This document shows positions 49,859 to 57,774 of a stretch of DNA of 64,000 bases, in pieces. This DNA is from Microbacterium sp. AG1240. GTDB taxonomy: Bacteria > Actinomycetota > Actinomycetes > Actinomycetales > Microbacteriaceae. Both the position numbers and the translations under genes were made by a program. Position 1 is the stretch's first letter. The number at the start of each line of letters is the position of its first letter. The DNA lies in assembly GCF_003635115.1 (NCBI RefSeq), contig NZ_RBXJ01000003.1, positions 73,324 to 137,323 on the forward strand, written 5' to 3'. Under the pieces are notes generated by a model, which saw nothing but the letters and a program-made list of their open reading frames with translations, had not been told where the DNA came from and searched no databases.

Positions 49859-51418
49859 TCACGCGGTCAGGGACGCGGTGCGCAGGTACTGCAGCGAACC
49901 GTTGGCCAGGGGGACGAACCCGGTGACGCCGTTCATGGCGGTGTAGTTGAAGCCGGTGAACAGCCAGATCCAGGGGGCGTTGTTCTCGAGGTCTTCCGAG
50001 ATCTGGCCGTAGATGTCCTCGCGCTCACCCTGGTCGCTGGCGGCGCGCCCTTCGGCGAACAGCGCATCCAGTTCGGGCGAGCTGTAGGCGGCGACCTTGT
50101 TGAGGTTGCCCGTGCTGGTGAAGTACCGCGAGTAGGCGCCGTCCGGGTCGGGCCGGCCGCCGTTCAACGCGACGGCTGCGTCGAAGTCGCCCGCCACCCA
50201 GCGGTCGACGTACGCGCCCGACTCGAGCACCTCGAGGTTGAGCGTGATGTTGGCTTCGGCGAGCTGCGCCGCCAGGTTCTGAGCCTCGGCGACCGACGTC
50301 GCGTATCCGCTCTGGTTCACGATCGCGTCGATGGTCACACCACCGGACTTGCCCGCGTCATCGAGGTACTGCGCGGCCTTGTCGAGGTCTCGCTCGGGGC
50401 AGGGGCGCGCGGCGGGATCGGAGCGGAAGGCCGGCGAGGTGATGGGGCCGGTCACCTCCCCCTCGCCGAGGGCGGCCGTGTCGAGCACCTGCTGGCGGTC
50501 GATGGCGCACTGCACCGCGAGACGGACGTTGACATCGGCGAGGTCGCCCCTGCTCGCGTTGAGCTGGAGGGCGTGGTAGCTGAGCTGCGGGGTGCGCTCC
50601 ACCGTCGTCGTGCCGGTCTCGGCCGTCTGCGCGACGAGCGGGTCGCTGAGGACGGCGAGCTGCACGTTGCCCGACTGCATGGCCGAGACGATGGACGTCT
50701 CGTCGGGGATGATGCGGAATTCGACCGAATCGAGCGACGCGGCCTCACCCCAGTACGCGTCGTTGCGGGTGAGTGTCAGGGACTGGTTCGGGATCCGCGA
50801 GTCGAACGAGAACGGCCCGGTACCGTTCGGCGCGGAGGCGAGCGCTTCGGCGGTGTCATCCGACGACAGGATCGCCATGTTGATGGTGGCCAGGTTCGAC
50901 GGCAGAGCCGCGTCAGGTGCCGTGAGGGTGAGCACGACCGTGTCGGCGTCGGGAGCCTCGATGTTCGCGACGCTGGTGAGGGTCGCGCGCGAGACGGCCG
51001 CGGTCGCTTCATCCTTGATCGCGTTCAGCGAGTAGACGACGTCGGCGGAGTCGAAGGCGCTGCCGTCTTCGAAGGTCACGCCGTCGCGCAGGTCGAAGGT
51101 GAGCGTCAGGCCGTCCTCCGACACTTCCCACGACTCGGCGAGACCGGGGACGACGTTGAGGTCCTGGTCGTACTCCGTCAGCGTGCCGTAGACGTTCTGC
51201 AGCACGTTCACGGCCTGGAACTGGGTGGCCGTCCACGGGTAGAGGTTGTCGGGCTCCGCGGTCACCCCGACGACGAGGTTGCCGCCCGCGACGGCGGCGG
51301 CGTCGCCGGACGGCGCGGTGCTCGACGGCGCAGAACAGCCCGCGAGCGTCAGAGCCGCGCCGGCGGCGAGGGCGATGGTGGCGATGGTGGCCCGCTGTGC
51401 GCGAGTTCCTGCCTTCAT
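49859..51418 (-). CDS. Oligopeptide-type substrate-binding lipoprotein, probable muropeptide-binding protein
   Basis: 519 residues. Lipobox 'LTLAGC'. SBP_bac_5 fold: 'NLVVGVTAEPDNLYPWTATQ', 'LTFDLRDGVTFEDGSAFDSA', 'NGTGPFSFDSR', 'LAVQCAIDRQQVLDTA'. First gene of the operon that holds murQ and anmK, so its ligand is probably MurNAc-peptides or anhydroMurNAc-peptides, as for MppA; this is inference. ATG with ribosome-binding site gggagta. Confidence 0.9.
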   Translation of the reverse strand: MKAGTRAQRATIATIALAAGAALTLAGCSAPSSTAPSGDAAAVAGGNLVVGVTAEPDNLYPWTATQFQAVNVLQNVYGTLTEYDQDLNVVPGLAESWEVSEDGLTLTFDLRDGVTFEDGSAFDSADVVYSLNAIKDEATAAVSRATLTSVANIEAPDADTVVLTLTAPDAALPSNLATINMAILSSDDTAEALASAPNGTGPFSFDSRIPNQSLTLTRNDAYWGEAASLDSVEFRIIPDETSIVSAMQSGNVQLAVLSDPLVAQTAETGTTTVERTPQLSYHALQLNASRGDLADVNVRLAVQCAIDRQQVLDTAALGEGEVTGPITSPAFRSDPAARPCPERDLDKAAQYLDDAGKSGGVTIDAIVNQSGYATSVAEAQNLAAQLAEANITLNLEVLESGAYVDRWVAGDFDAAVALNGGRPDPDGAYSRYFTSTGNLNKVAAYSSPELDALFAEGRAASDQGEREDIYGQISEDLENNAPWIWLFTGFNYTAMNGVTGFVPLANGSLQYLRTASLTA

Positions 51419-51496
51419 GGATACTCCCTGGTGGGTGAGGGAGGCGACGATGGTGGATCGAACGCCTCGCTGAGCTCGATAAGCATTGGGGTGGGT

Positions 51497-51511
51497 GGTA
51501 CTAAAAGTACC
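51497..51511. promoter_or_regulatory. 15-bp palindromic operator between the divergent muropeptide operons
   Basis: Perfect palindrome GGTACT-AAA-AGTACC. It covers the expected transcription start of the minus-strand operon. An extra half site GTACTT lies at 51529-51534. Likely target of the RpiR/MurR-type regulator encoded next to it. Confidence 0.7.
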
Positions 51512-51516
51512 TGGGC

Positions 51517-51546
51517 AAGCTAGCACATGTACTTATTGACCCTCAA
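51517..51546 (-). promoter_or_regulatory. Promoter of the muropeptide operon
   Basis: Minus strand TTGAGG (51546-51541), 18-nt spacer, TAGCTT (51522-51517) preceded by TGC. The start point would fall in the palindrome at 51497-51511. Confidence 0.55.
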
Positions 51547-51588
51547 CCGTTACATTTGTCTCACATCGCCGAAATATGAGGAGCCAGG

Positions 51589-52488
51589 GTGACGGACCGC
51601 AACAGTGTGGCTGACGTGAATCCCCCCGTCCTGATCCGCATCCGATCCCTCCTCCCGGATCTCAGGCCGAGCGAGCGCCGCATCGCGGAGTTGTTCCTCA
51701 CCGATCCGACGGAGACCTCTGCGCTGTCGGTCGCCGCGTTGGCCGCGAAGGGGAGCACCTCCACGACGACGGTGATCAGGCTCTGCAAGCGACTGGGATA
51801 CCCGCGACTGCAGGACCTGCGCATCGACGTTCTGAATGCCGTCGCCCGCGAGAACTTCGAGACCGCTGCCCTGTCGGACGTCTCCGGCGACATCGACCAG
51901 GACGACTCCCTCGAGAACGTCGTGGCGAAGGTCTCCATGGCCGAGACGCTGTCCCTCGCCGACACCGCCAAGGCGCTCCGCATCGACGAGCTCGCCCGAG
52001 CAGCGGAACTCGTCGGCCAGGCCTCGAGGGTCGACATCTTCGGAGTGGGGGCCAGCGCCTTCGTCGGCCTCGACCTGCAGCAGAAGCTCACCCGGATCGG
52101 GCGGGTGGCGCTGAGCTGGTCGGACTCCCACAGTGCCTGGACGTCGGCGGCCACCTTGCGGAACGGGTCCGTCGCCGTCGCGATCTCCCACTCGGGCAAC
52201 ACGGCGGACACCATCGACTTCCTCGCCATCGCGCGGGGCGCAGGCGCGGCGACCATCGCCATCACCAATCACGATGCATCCGAGCTCGCCGAGCACGCCG
52301 ACGTGGTGCTGACCACCGCGGCGCGCGAGACCGTCTTCCGATCCGGCGCCCTGGGAAGCCGCATCGCGCAGCTGATGGTCGTGGACTGCTTGTTCATCGC
52401 CGTGGCGAAAGAGAACTACGACGAGTCGATCGCCGATCTACGGCGCACCTACGCCGCCGTGCAGTCCCGTCGCGTCCGAGGGTCGTGA
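51589..52488 (+). CDS. RpiR/MurR-family transcriptional regulator with SIS domain
   Basis: 299 residues. The N-terminal RpiR helix-turn-helix (about 10-85, 'LRPSERRIAELFLTDP', 'TTTVIRLCKRLGYPRLQDLR') precedes a phosphosugar-binding SIS domain (about 130-270, 'VDIFGVGASAFVGLDLQQKL', 'AVAISHSGNTADTID'). MurR of E. coli, of this type, represses murQP and responds to MurNAc-6-P; the same ligand is expected here. GTG start with ribosome-binding site aggagcc. The divergent operator lies 80 nt upstream. Confidence 0.9.
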   Translation: MTDRNSVADVNPPVLIRIRSLLPDLRPSERRIAELFLTDPTETSALSVAALAAKGSTSTTTVIRLCKRLGYPRLQDLRIDVLNAVARENFETAALSDVSGDIDQDDSLENVVAKVSMAETLSLADTAKALRIDELARAAELVGQASRVDIFGVGASAFVGLDLQQKLTRIGRVALSWSDSHSAWTSAATLRNGSVAVAISHSGNTADTIDFLAIARGAGAATIAITNHDASELAEHADVVLTTAARETVFRSGALGSRIAQLMVVDCLFIAVAKENYDESIADLRRTYAAVQSRRVRGS

Positions 52489-53642
52489 CGAGCGGTTCGC
52501 GTCGCCTCCATCTCGCTTACGCCGGAATGGGGGCGACCGCCTCATCCGTGCCGGCGGTGCTGCCCACGGCTCAGTCGCAGCTCGGCGAAGGGGTGCTGGC
52601 CGCTGCACCCCTGCTGTTCCTCGGCCTGCTGGCCGGCGTCTGCGTGTCGGCGCTCCTGCCCCCGTCGGTCGATGTCACGCGCGTCGTCCTCACGGGAACG
52701 ATGCTGCAGACCGCGGGGCTGGCCCTCGGGGCGTTCTCGTGGTCGCCCGCCGTCTTCATCGCCGCCGCGGGGCTCGCCGGCGTGGGGTTCGGTCTCACGG
52801 AGAGCGCGATCGGCGTCGTCGCCAAGATGACGGCCGAGCAGTCGGCCGCCCGCACACTGACCGGCTTGACCACGACCGTCGCACTGGCGGCGTGCCTGTG
52901 CCCGCTGGCGCTGGGGGCGGCGACGCTCGCCGCGCCCGGCTCGATCGTCGCGCTCCTGCTTCCGGCCGCCGTCAATGCGCTGGCCGTGCCGGCGCTCCTG
53001 CGTCTGCGCGCGCGGGTGCGCGCGGGCGCACCCGCACCGCGGGCACGACTGTCGGTGACCGCTCCGCTCGTCGCCCTGGCCGCCGCCATCGCCGTCTACG
53101 TCGGCATCGAGTCGGTCATCTCGGGCTGGTCGTCGGCGATTCCGTTCGAGCTCCTCGACATCGATCCCTCCTCCGCTGTGCTGGGCACCAGCATCTTCTG
53201 GGCGCTCATGGCCATCGGCAGGGCTTGCGCCGCCGGGATGCTGCGCGCCGGTTCGACCCCGCGGCTCACCCTCACCTCCGGTTCGACGCTCGCCGCCGCC
53301 GCATTGGTGATGGCCGCCGTCACCGTCGACCGCGCCCCCGCCGTCGCCCTGGTCTGCCTCGCCATCGCCGTCGTGGCCCTGGCGCCGACCTACGGCATCG
53401 TTCTCGGAACCGCCCTGGATCGCACCGACGACCGTGGCGCGCCGCGCGTGTCCGCCGCGATCATCGCGTGCGGGGCGGGTGGTGGAGCGCTGCTGCCGCT
53501 CGGCGTGCTCGCCGTCGGCCAAGAGCCCGGCAGCGCTCTCACCTTCGTGACGCTCGCCGGTGCGTGCGTCGTGGTCCTCACCCTCGTGCTCGTCGGATCG
53601 GCGACCAGCATCCCTCGATCAAGGAGACAGCGTCATGGCTGA
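52485..53642 (+). CDS. MFS transporter
   Basis: 385 residues, about twelve hydrophobic segments, with MFS-like 'GVGFGLTESAIGVVAKM' in the first half and a basic loop 'RLRARVRAGAPAPRARLSV' in the middle. GTG start in a GTGA overlap with the regulator gene, and the 3' end overlaps nagB by 8 nt, so it belongs to the muropeptide/aminosugar unit. It may import GlcNAc or muropeptides (an AmpG-like role) or export a by-product; not decidable. Confidence 0.85.
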   Translation: MTSGSRRLHLAYAGMGATASSVPAVLPTAQSQLGEGVLAAAPLLFLGLLAGVCVSALLPPSVDVTRVVLTGTMLQTAGLALGAFSWSPAVFIAAAGLAGVGFGLTESAIGVVAKMTAEQSAARTLTGLTTTVALAACLCPLALGAATLAAPGSIVALLLPAAVNALAVPALLRLRARVRAGAPAPRARLSVTAPLVALAAAIAVYVGIESVISGWSSAIPFELLDIDPSSAVLGTSIFWALMAIGRACAAGMLRAGSTPRLTLTSGSTLAAAALVMAAVTVDRAPAVALVCLAIAVVALAPTYGIVLGTALDRTDDRGAPRVSAAIIACGAGGGALLPLGVLAVGQEPGSALTFVTLAGACVVVLTLVLVGSATSIPRSRRQRHG

Positions 53643-54477
53643 AGTCATCATCGTTCCCGACCAGCAGGCCGCCGGCGAGCTGGCTGCCCGCACCCTCTTC
53701 GAACTGCTGGGGCGCAAGAGCGACGCGGTGCTGGGCCTGGCGACGGGATCCACGCCGTTGACGACCTACACCGCACTCGCTTCGCTGGTGCGTTTCGCCG
53801 GGACGGATCTGAGCCGGGTGCGGGGGTTCGCCCTCGACGAGTACGTCGGGCTGCCGGTGACGCACCCGCAGAGCTACCGCGCGGTCATCACGCGGGAGGT
53901 CGTGGAGCCGCTCGGGCTCGACCCCGCGCGGGTGCAGGTTCCCGACGGCGATCCCTCCCGCATCCCGCATGCGGGCGACGCCTACGAGGCCGCTATTCGA
54001 GAAGCCGGCGGCATCGATCTGCAGATCCTCGGGATCGGTCGCACCGGACACATCGGATTCAACGAACCGGGATCGTCGCTCGCGGGACTCACCCGGGTGA
54101 AGACGTTGACGCAACAGACGCGTGCCGACAACGCCCGCTTCTTCACCAGCCCCGACGACGTTCCGGTGCACTGCATCACCCAGGGGATCGGCACCATCCT
54201 CCGGGCCGACCACCTCCTGCTGCTGGCTTTCGGTGATGAGAAGGCGGCCGCCGTCGCCGCGGCGGTGGAAGGGCCGGTCTCGGCCAGCAGCCCGGGATCC
54301 GCGATCCAGCTGCACCCGCACGCCACCGTCATCGTGGACGAGGCCGCCGCAGCGCAACTCGCCTTCGCTGACTACTACCGCTACACCTTCGCCAACAAGC
54401 CGGCCTGGCAGTCAACCTCAGCGGAGCAGATCGCAGACGCCTCCACTTCGACGAGAACATCCGGCTCGAAGAGGTAG
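53635..54477 (+). CDS. nagB: Glucosamine-6-phosphate deaminase with aberrant C-terminal tail
   Basis: 280 residues; the body is a normal NagB ('VLGLATGSTPLTTYTAL', 'GFALDEYVGLPVTHPQSYR', 'DLQILGIGRTGHIGFNEPGSS', 'QGIGTILRADHLLLLAFGDE'). It turns GlcN-6-P into fructose-6-P and ammonia. Homologues usually end just after 'NKPAWQ'. Here about 20 low-complexity residues follow ('STSAEQIADASTSTRTSGSK') that read antisense through the end of the RidA gene; the native stop seems lost. Ribosome-binding site aaggagac. Confidence 0.92.
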   Translation: MAEVIIVPDQQAAGELAARTLFELLGRKSDAVLGLATGSTPLTTYTALASLVRFAGTDLSRVRGFALDEYVGLPVTHPQSYRAVITREVVEPLGLDPARVQVPDGDPSRIPHAGDAYEAAIREAGGIDLQILGIGRTGHIGFNEPGSSLAGLTRVKTLTQQTRADNARFFTSPDDVPVHCITQGIGTILRADHLLLLAFGDEKAAAVAAAVEGPVSASSPGSAIQLHPHATVIVDEAAAAQLAFADYYRYTFANKPAWQSTSAEQIADASTSTRTSGSKR

Positions 54478-54830
54478 TCGACGCCGATGAGGGATGCCGG
54501 AGGCAGCGGCATGGGCAGACCGATCTCCCCCGCGACCCGCGTCACGCCGGCCATGAAGTTCTCGATCTTGGACGGCTCCCACCCGGTGACATAGAAGGTC
54601 AGGCGCACGACGTCATCGAACCCGGCCCCAGCGCTGACGAGACCGGCATGGACGTTGCGGAGCGCTTGCGCGACCTGGCCGGCCAGATCGCCGGGGGCGA
54701 CCGGCGTGCCGTCAGCGGTGCGCGAGATCTGGCCCGCCACGTGCACGTGGCGGGTACCCGTACCGACGGCGACGTGGTGGTAGGGAACGGGCTGCATCAG
54801 GGCAGAGGGAGAGGTGAGTTTCACGGCCAT
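54381..54830 (-). CDS. RidA family protein
   Basis: 149 residues, YjgF/RidA trimer fold: 'YHHVAVGTGTRHVHVAGQIS', 'AGQVAQALRNVHAGLVSAGA', 'VVRLTFYVTGW', 'LFEPDVLVEVEASAI'. RidA proteins remove reactive enamine/imine intermediates; some are other deaminases. The last 15 residues ('CSAEVDCQAGLLAKV') are antisense to nagB and unlike family ends. Divergent from the HxlR gene, which probably controls it. Confidence 0.87.
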   Translation of the reverse strand: MAVKLTSPSALMQPVPYHHVAVGTGTRHVHVAGQISRTADGTPVAPGDLAGQVAQALRNVHAGLVSAGAGFDDVVRLTFYVTGWEPSKIENFMAGVTRVAGEIGLPMPLPPASLIGVDYLFEPDVLVEVEASAICSAEVDCQAGLLAKV

Positions 54831-54860
54831 GGTGGCTCCTTCCGAGCTTCTCCACCATGA

Positions 54861-54871
54861 ATACCTGGTAT
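54861..54871. promoter_or_regulatory. Palindrome between the RidA and HxlR genes
   Basis: Perfect 11-bp inverted repeat ATACC-T-GGTAT in the 71-nt divergent spacer, a plausible operator for the HxlR-type regulator. Confidence 0.45.
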
Positions 54872-54901
54872 CCACTGGAAACTTCAACGAGACTTGGTTT
54901 C

Positions 54902-55273
54902 ATGACCGATACCACCGTCCATCGCTCAGCACGGTTCGTGATCGACGCCCCCCAGCGCGAGCTCCTCGACCAGGTGCTCGACAAATGGTCCCTGTCCATC
55001 CTCAACGAACTGTGCGAACAGCCTCGTCGCTTCAGCGAGCTCCGCCAGCTCATCCCGGTCGTCACACAGAAATCACTGACCGCGACGCTTCGCCGCCTCG
55101 AACGCAACGGCGTTGTCGATCGGGTCGTCCTCAGCACGCGTCCTGTCGCGATCGAGTATCGGATCACCCCGCTGGGCAAGACCCTGCGGAGCCCCGTCGA
55201 GGCCATCCTGGCCTGGGCTCACGACAACATCGACGCCATCGAACGTGCACGAGAGAGTTTCGACGAGTCCTGA
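54902..55273 (+). CDS. HxlR-family transcriptional regulator
   Basis: 123 residues from the ATG at 54902. Winged helix: 'LDKWSLSILNELCEQPRRFS', 'IPVVTQKSLTATLRRLERNG', 'EYRITPLGKTL'. No obvious redox cysteine apart from one in 'NELCEQ', which sits where some HxlR proteins sense electrophiles. Divergent to the RidA gene. An ATG at 54857 is a possible longer start but lies before the palindrome. Confidence 0.87.
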   Translation: MTDTTVHRSARFVIDAPQRELLDQVLDKWSLSILNELCEQPRRFSELRQLIPVVTQKSLTATLRRLERNGVVDRVVLSTRPVAIEYRITPLGKTLRSPVEAILAWAHDNIDAIERARESFDES

Positions 55274-55399
55274 CGCGACGCGAACCGACGGCGCGCGGGA
55301 CCCGCTGGGCCGCCCCCGAACGTGCGGACATCGCGCGCGCTCGGCTCTCCGACGGAGCACCGCTCGTCGGAGCCGCCCCGGCCTCGAGAAGGGGGCGCG
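55274..55399. other. Short convergent spacer
   Basis: 126 nt between the HxlR and LacI genes (convergent). GC-rich, no convincing gene or strong hairpin seen. Confidence 0.4.
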
Positions 55400-56536
55400 T
55401 TACGGAACGTGATCACCGCCGGCGAGTGACGGGCTACTTCCGCTGACCCGTCCGGTACTCCCTCGTACGACGAACTCCACGGCCGGCAACTGCACAGGGT
55501 CGGGTTCGCGCCCCTCCACGAGAGCGATCAACGTCCGCGCGCATGCGCGGCCCCATTCGATCACGTCCTGACGGACTGTCGTCAACGGCGGCACGACGTA
55601 CGGAGCCAAGGGAATGTCGTCGAACCCGACGATCGACAGATCCTCGGGCACCCGGAGCCCGCGATCCATTGCCGCCGACATACCCGCGATCGCCATGAGG
55701 TCGTTCGCGTAGACGATGGCGGTCGGCGGGATGGCTCGATCCAGCAGCTCGTGGGTCGCACGAGCACCCGCCGCTCCGGTGAAATCGGCCATGACGACCG
55801 GCCCCTGCTCCAGCCCAAGATCGGCCAGCTCTTCAGCCCACGCCTGCCGACGTACCTGCGAGTGCACGTAGCGCTCGGGCCCGCCGACGTGCGCGATACG
55901 GCTATGTCCGAGGGCCCTCAGGTGTCGAACCGCACGACGGACGCCCGCGGCATCGTCCAGACCGATGGGCGAATAGCCCCCCTCCGCGGCCGCCTCCGGG
56001 CCGACGAGCACGAAAGGAAGGCCGAGGCGCTCGAGCTCAGCCGGTCGCCCATCGGGGAGCTGAAGGTCCGTGAGGAACACCCCGTCGACTCGAGACTCGT
56101 TCGCGAAGTTGCCGTACGCCTTATGTTCGGCTCGTTCACCGTCCACGACATGCAGCACGAGCGCGTACCCCACCCCGGACAACGCGCTCTCGACACCGGC
56201 GATGAACTGGGGAAAGAAGGGGTCGGTGCTGAAGAGCTCCGGTTCTCGTCGGACGACGAACCCCAGCGCTTGAGCACGCCGGCTGGACAACGCGCGAGCC
56301 CGTGCATCCGGTCGCCAATCGAGGTCGGCCGCCGCTCGGAGAATCCGGGCTTTCGCCAGTTCGCCTACCCCGCCGCGGTTGTTGAACACGAAGGACACCG
56401 CACTCTTCGAGACCTGGGCGCGCGCGGCGACATCGCCGATGGTGACTTTGCGTTCACGAGCGTTCGCCCTCGCCCGTGACGAAGTCGTCGGGGGCGCGTC
56501 CTCGGGACGGGGCCTATCGGGCGAATCGCTTTCCAC
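55400..56536 (-). CDS. LacI-family transcriptional regulator
   Basis: 378 residues. After a disordered 28-residue start comes the LacI helix-turn-helix ('VTIGDVAARAQVSKSAVSFV') and hinge, then a sugar-binding core ('ALGFVVRREPELFSTDPFFP', 'GFDDIPLAPYVVPPLTTVRQ'). It is divergent to the sugar permease/GH130 operon and most likely represses it through AAACCGGTTT at 56647. GTG start 6 nt after TACACT (56548-56543), leaderless. Confidence 0.9.
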   Translation of the reverse strand: MESDSPDRPRPEDAPPTTSSRARANARERKVTIGDVAARAQVSKSAVSFVFNNRGGVGELAKARILRAAADLDWRPDARARALSSRRAQALGFVVRREPELFSTDPFFPQFIAGVESALSGVGYALVLHVVDGERAEHKAYGNFANESRVDGVFLTDLQLPDGRPAELERLGLPFVLVGPEAAAEGGYSPIGLDDAAGVRRAVRHLRALGHSRIAHVGGPERYVHSQVRRQAWAEELADLGLEQGPVVMADFTGAAGARATHELLDRAIPPTAIVYANDLMAIAGMSAAMDRGLRVPEDLSIVGFDDIPLAPYVVPPLTTVRQDVIEWGRACARTLIALVEGREPDPVQLPAVEFVVRGSTGRVSGSSPSLAGGDHVP

Positions 56537-56740
56537 TCCGTCAGTGTAACGCCGATTTAGCCAGGTTTAGTTGCAGTTTGCGCGGGCCCATCTGTGCTCA
56601 GCGCGGCGCTAGGACCCCGTCCATGCAGAGTTGACGTGGCTTACACAAACCGGTTTACTCAAGAAGTCGCGTCGCCCTCGACGACGCGACCGGGAGCGTC
56701 TGAGGCCTCCCCCCTGACACCGACACGAGGAGTAGACGCG
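56537..56740 (+). promoter_or_regulatory. Divergent control region with LacI operator
   Basis: 204 nt. Plus-strand promoter TTGACG (56631-56636), 17-nt spacer, TTTACT (56654-56659). The LacI-type palindrome AAACCGGTTT (56647-56656) overlaps spacer and -10. A degenerate second site TTTAGCCAGGTTTAG lies at 56556-56570, next to the lacI -10 (56548-56543), which would permit autoregulation. Confidence 0.65.
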
Positions 56741-56812
56741 ATGACGCGTAGTGAACGAGCGGCCGGCATGAGATGCACACCGGTGAAGACCCGTCGGGCA
56801 GAACGCTCGTGA
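56741..56812 (+). CDS. Short ORF upstream of the permease gene (23 aa)
   Basis: Reads MTRSERAAGMRCTPVKTRRA and three more residues, preceded by a good ribosome-binding site (cgaggag, 56725-56731), and stops in a GTGA overlap with a possible GTG start (56809) of the permease. It could be a coupling ORF or the remnant of the missing binding-protein gene. No similarity recognised. Confidence 0.35.
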   Translation: MTRSERAAGMRCTPVKTRRAERS

Positions 56813-57774
56813 GCTCACTACTGGACCGACGAGTGCGAACGAGCGACGTCGAAGTTCCGGAGCATTATTCGGCGCGTGGTGCACGCCGGCGGCGCCGTCT
56901 GCATCGTTGGCTCGGCGAGAACCCGCTGGGCCTCCTGCTCAGCTCTCCGTACGTCGCCTTCGTTGTCGTCGTCTTCCTCACACCCTTCGGGTTCGGGATC
57001 TGGATGTCGCTCCACGACTTCTTCTTCACGGCGCCCGGAGTAGACGTTCCTCATCCCTTCGTGGGATTCGCGAACTACGCGGCGGTTCTCGCGGACCCGC
57101 AGGTGCACCAGGCGTTCTTGAACCTCCTCATCTTCCTGATCATCAACGCGCCCCTCACGGTCGTGCTCGGCTTGCTCTTCTCCGTGGGGATGAACTCGGT
57201 GGTGCATTGGAAGGGGTTCTTCCGGGTCGCCTACTACATCCCCTATGTGACCGCGTCCGTCGCGACGATCGCGATCTGGATCTTTCTCTTCAACGGCAAC
57301 GGCGTCGTCAACACGCTGCTCGGAACTCTTGCTCCGGACCCCACGTGGTTAGCGAATCCCGCGATCATCATGCCGCTCATCGCGTTCTATGTGACGTGGA
57401 AGAACCTGGGCTTCTACATCCTGCTCTACCTCGCCGCGTTGCAGAACGTGCCGGAGGAGCTGTACGAGGCCGCCGAGCTCGACGGGGCCGGACGCTGGCA
57501 TCGCTTCCGGGCCGTGACCCTCCCGGGCGTGGCCCCGGTCACATCGCTCGTTGTACTGCTGTCGGTCATCACCACCGGCCAGATCTTCACCGAGCCCTAC
57601 CTTCTCACCGGAGGCGGCCCCAACGGCGCATCGTTGACGCCCGCATTGCTGATGTATCAGAAGGGCATTCAACAAGGGCAACCCGACATCGCCGCGGCTA
57701 TCGGGATGATCCTCGTGGCGGCTGTGATGATCGTGTCGTTCGCGTCTCGCCGGCTGACGGAGAGGAAGAAGTGA
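56773..57774 (+). CDS. Sugar ABC transporter permease, MalF/UgpA-like
   Basis: 333 residues, six membrane helices, EAA loop 'EELYEAAELDGAGRWHRFRA'. Binding-protein-dependent oligosaccharide importer subunit. Two starts are possible: ATG 56773 and GTG 56809, the latter coupled to the 23-residue ORF. No gene for a substrate-binding protein or ATPase accompanies it; the ATPase of such systems is often encoded elsewhere (MsiK-type), but the binding protein normally comes first in the operon. Confidence 0.9.
   Translation: MHTGEDPSGRTLVSSLLDRRVRTSDVEVPEHYSARGARRRRRLHRWLGENPLGLLLSSPYVAFVVVVFLTPFGFGIWMSLHDFFFTAPGVDVPHPFVGFANYAAVLADPQVHQAFLNLLIFLIINAPLTVVLGLLFSVGMNSVVHWKGFFRVAYYIPYVTASVATIAIWIFLFNGNGVVNTLLGTLAPDPTWLANPAIIMPLIAFYVTWKNLGFYILLYLAALQNVPEELYEAAELDGAGRWHRFRAVTLPGVAPVTSLVVLLSVITTGQIFTEPYLLTGGGPNGASLTPALLMYQKGIQQGQPDIAAAIGMILVAAVMIVSFASRRLTERKK

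Noticed and set aside
54411..54425. Sequencing error as cause of the extended NagB and RidA tails
   Set aside because: Both frames stay open in phase and two independent stops would have to be lost; a rearranged junction is simpler, although an error cannot be fully excluded.
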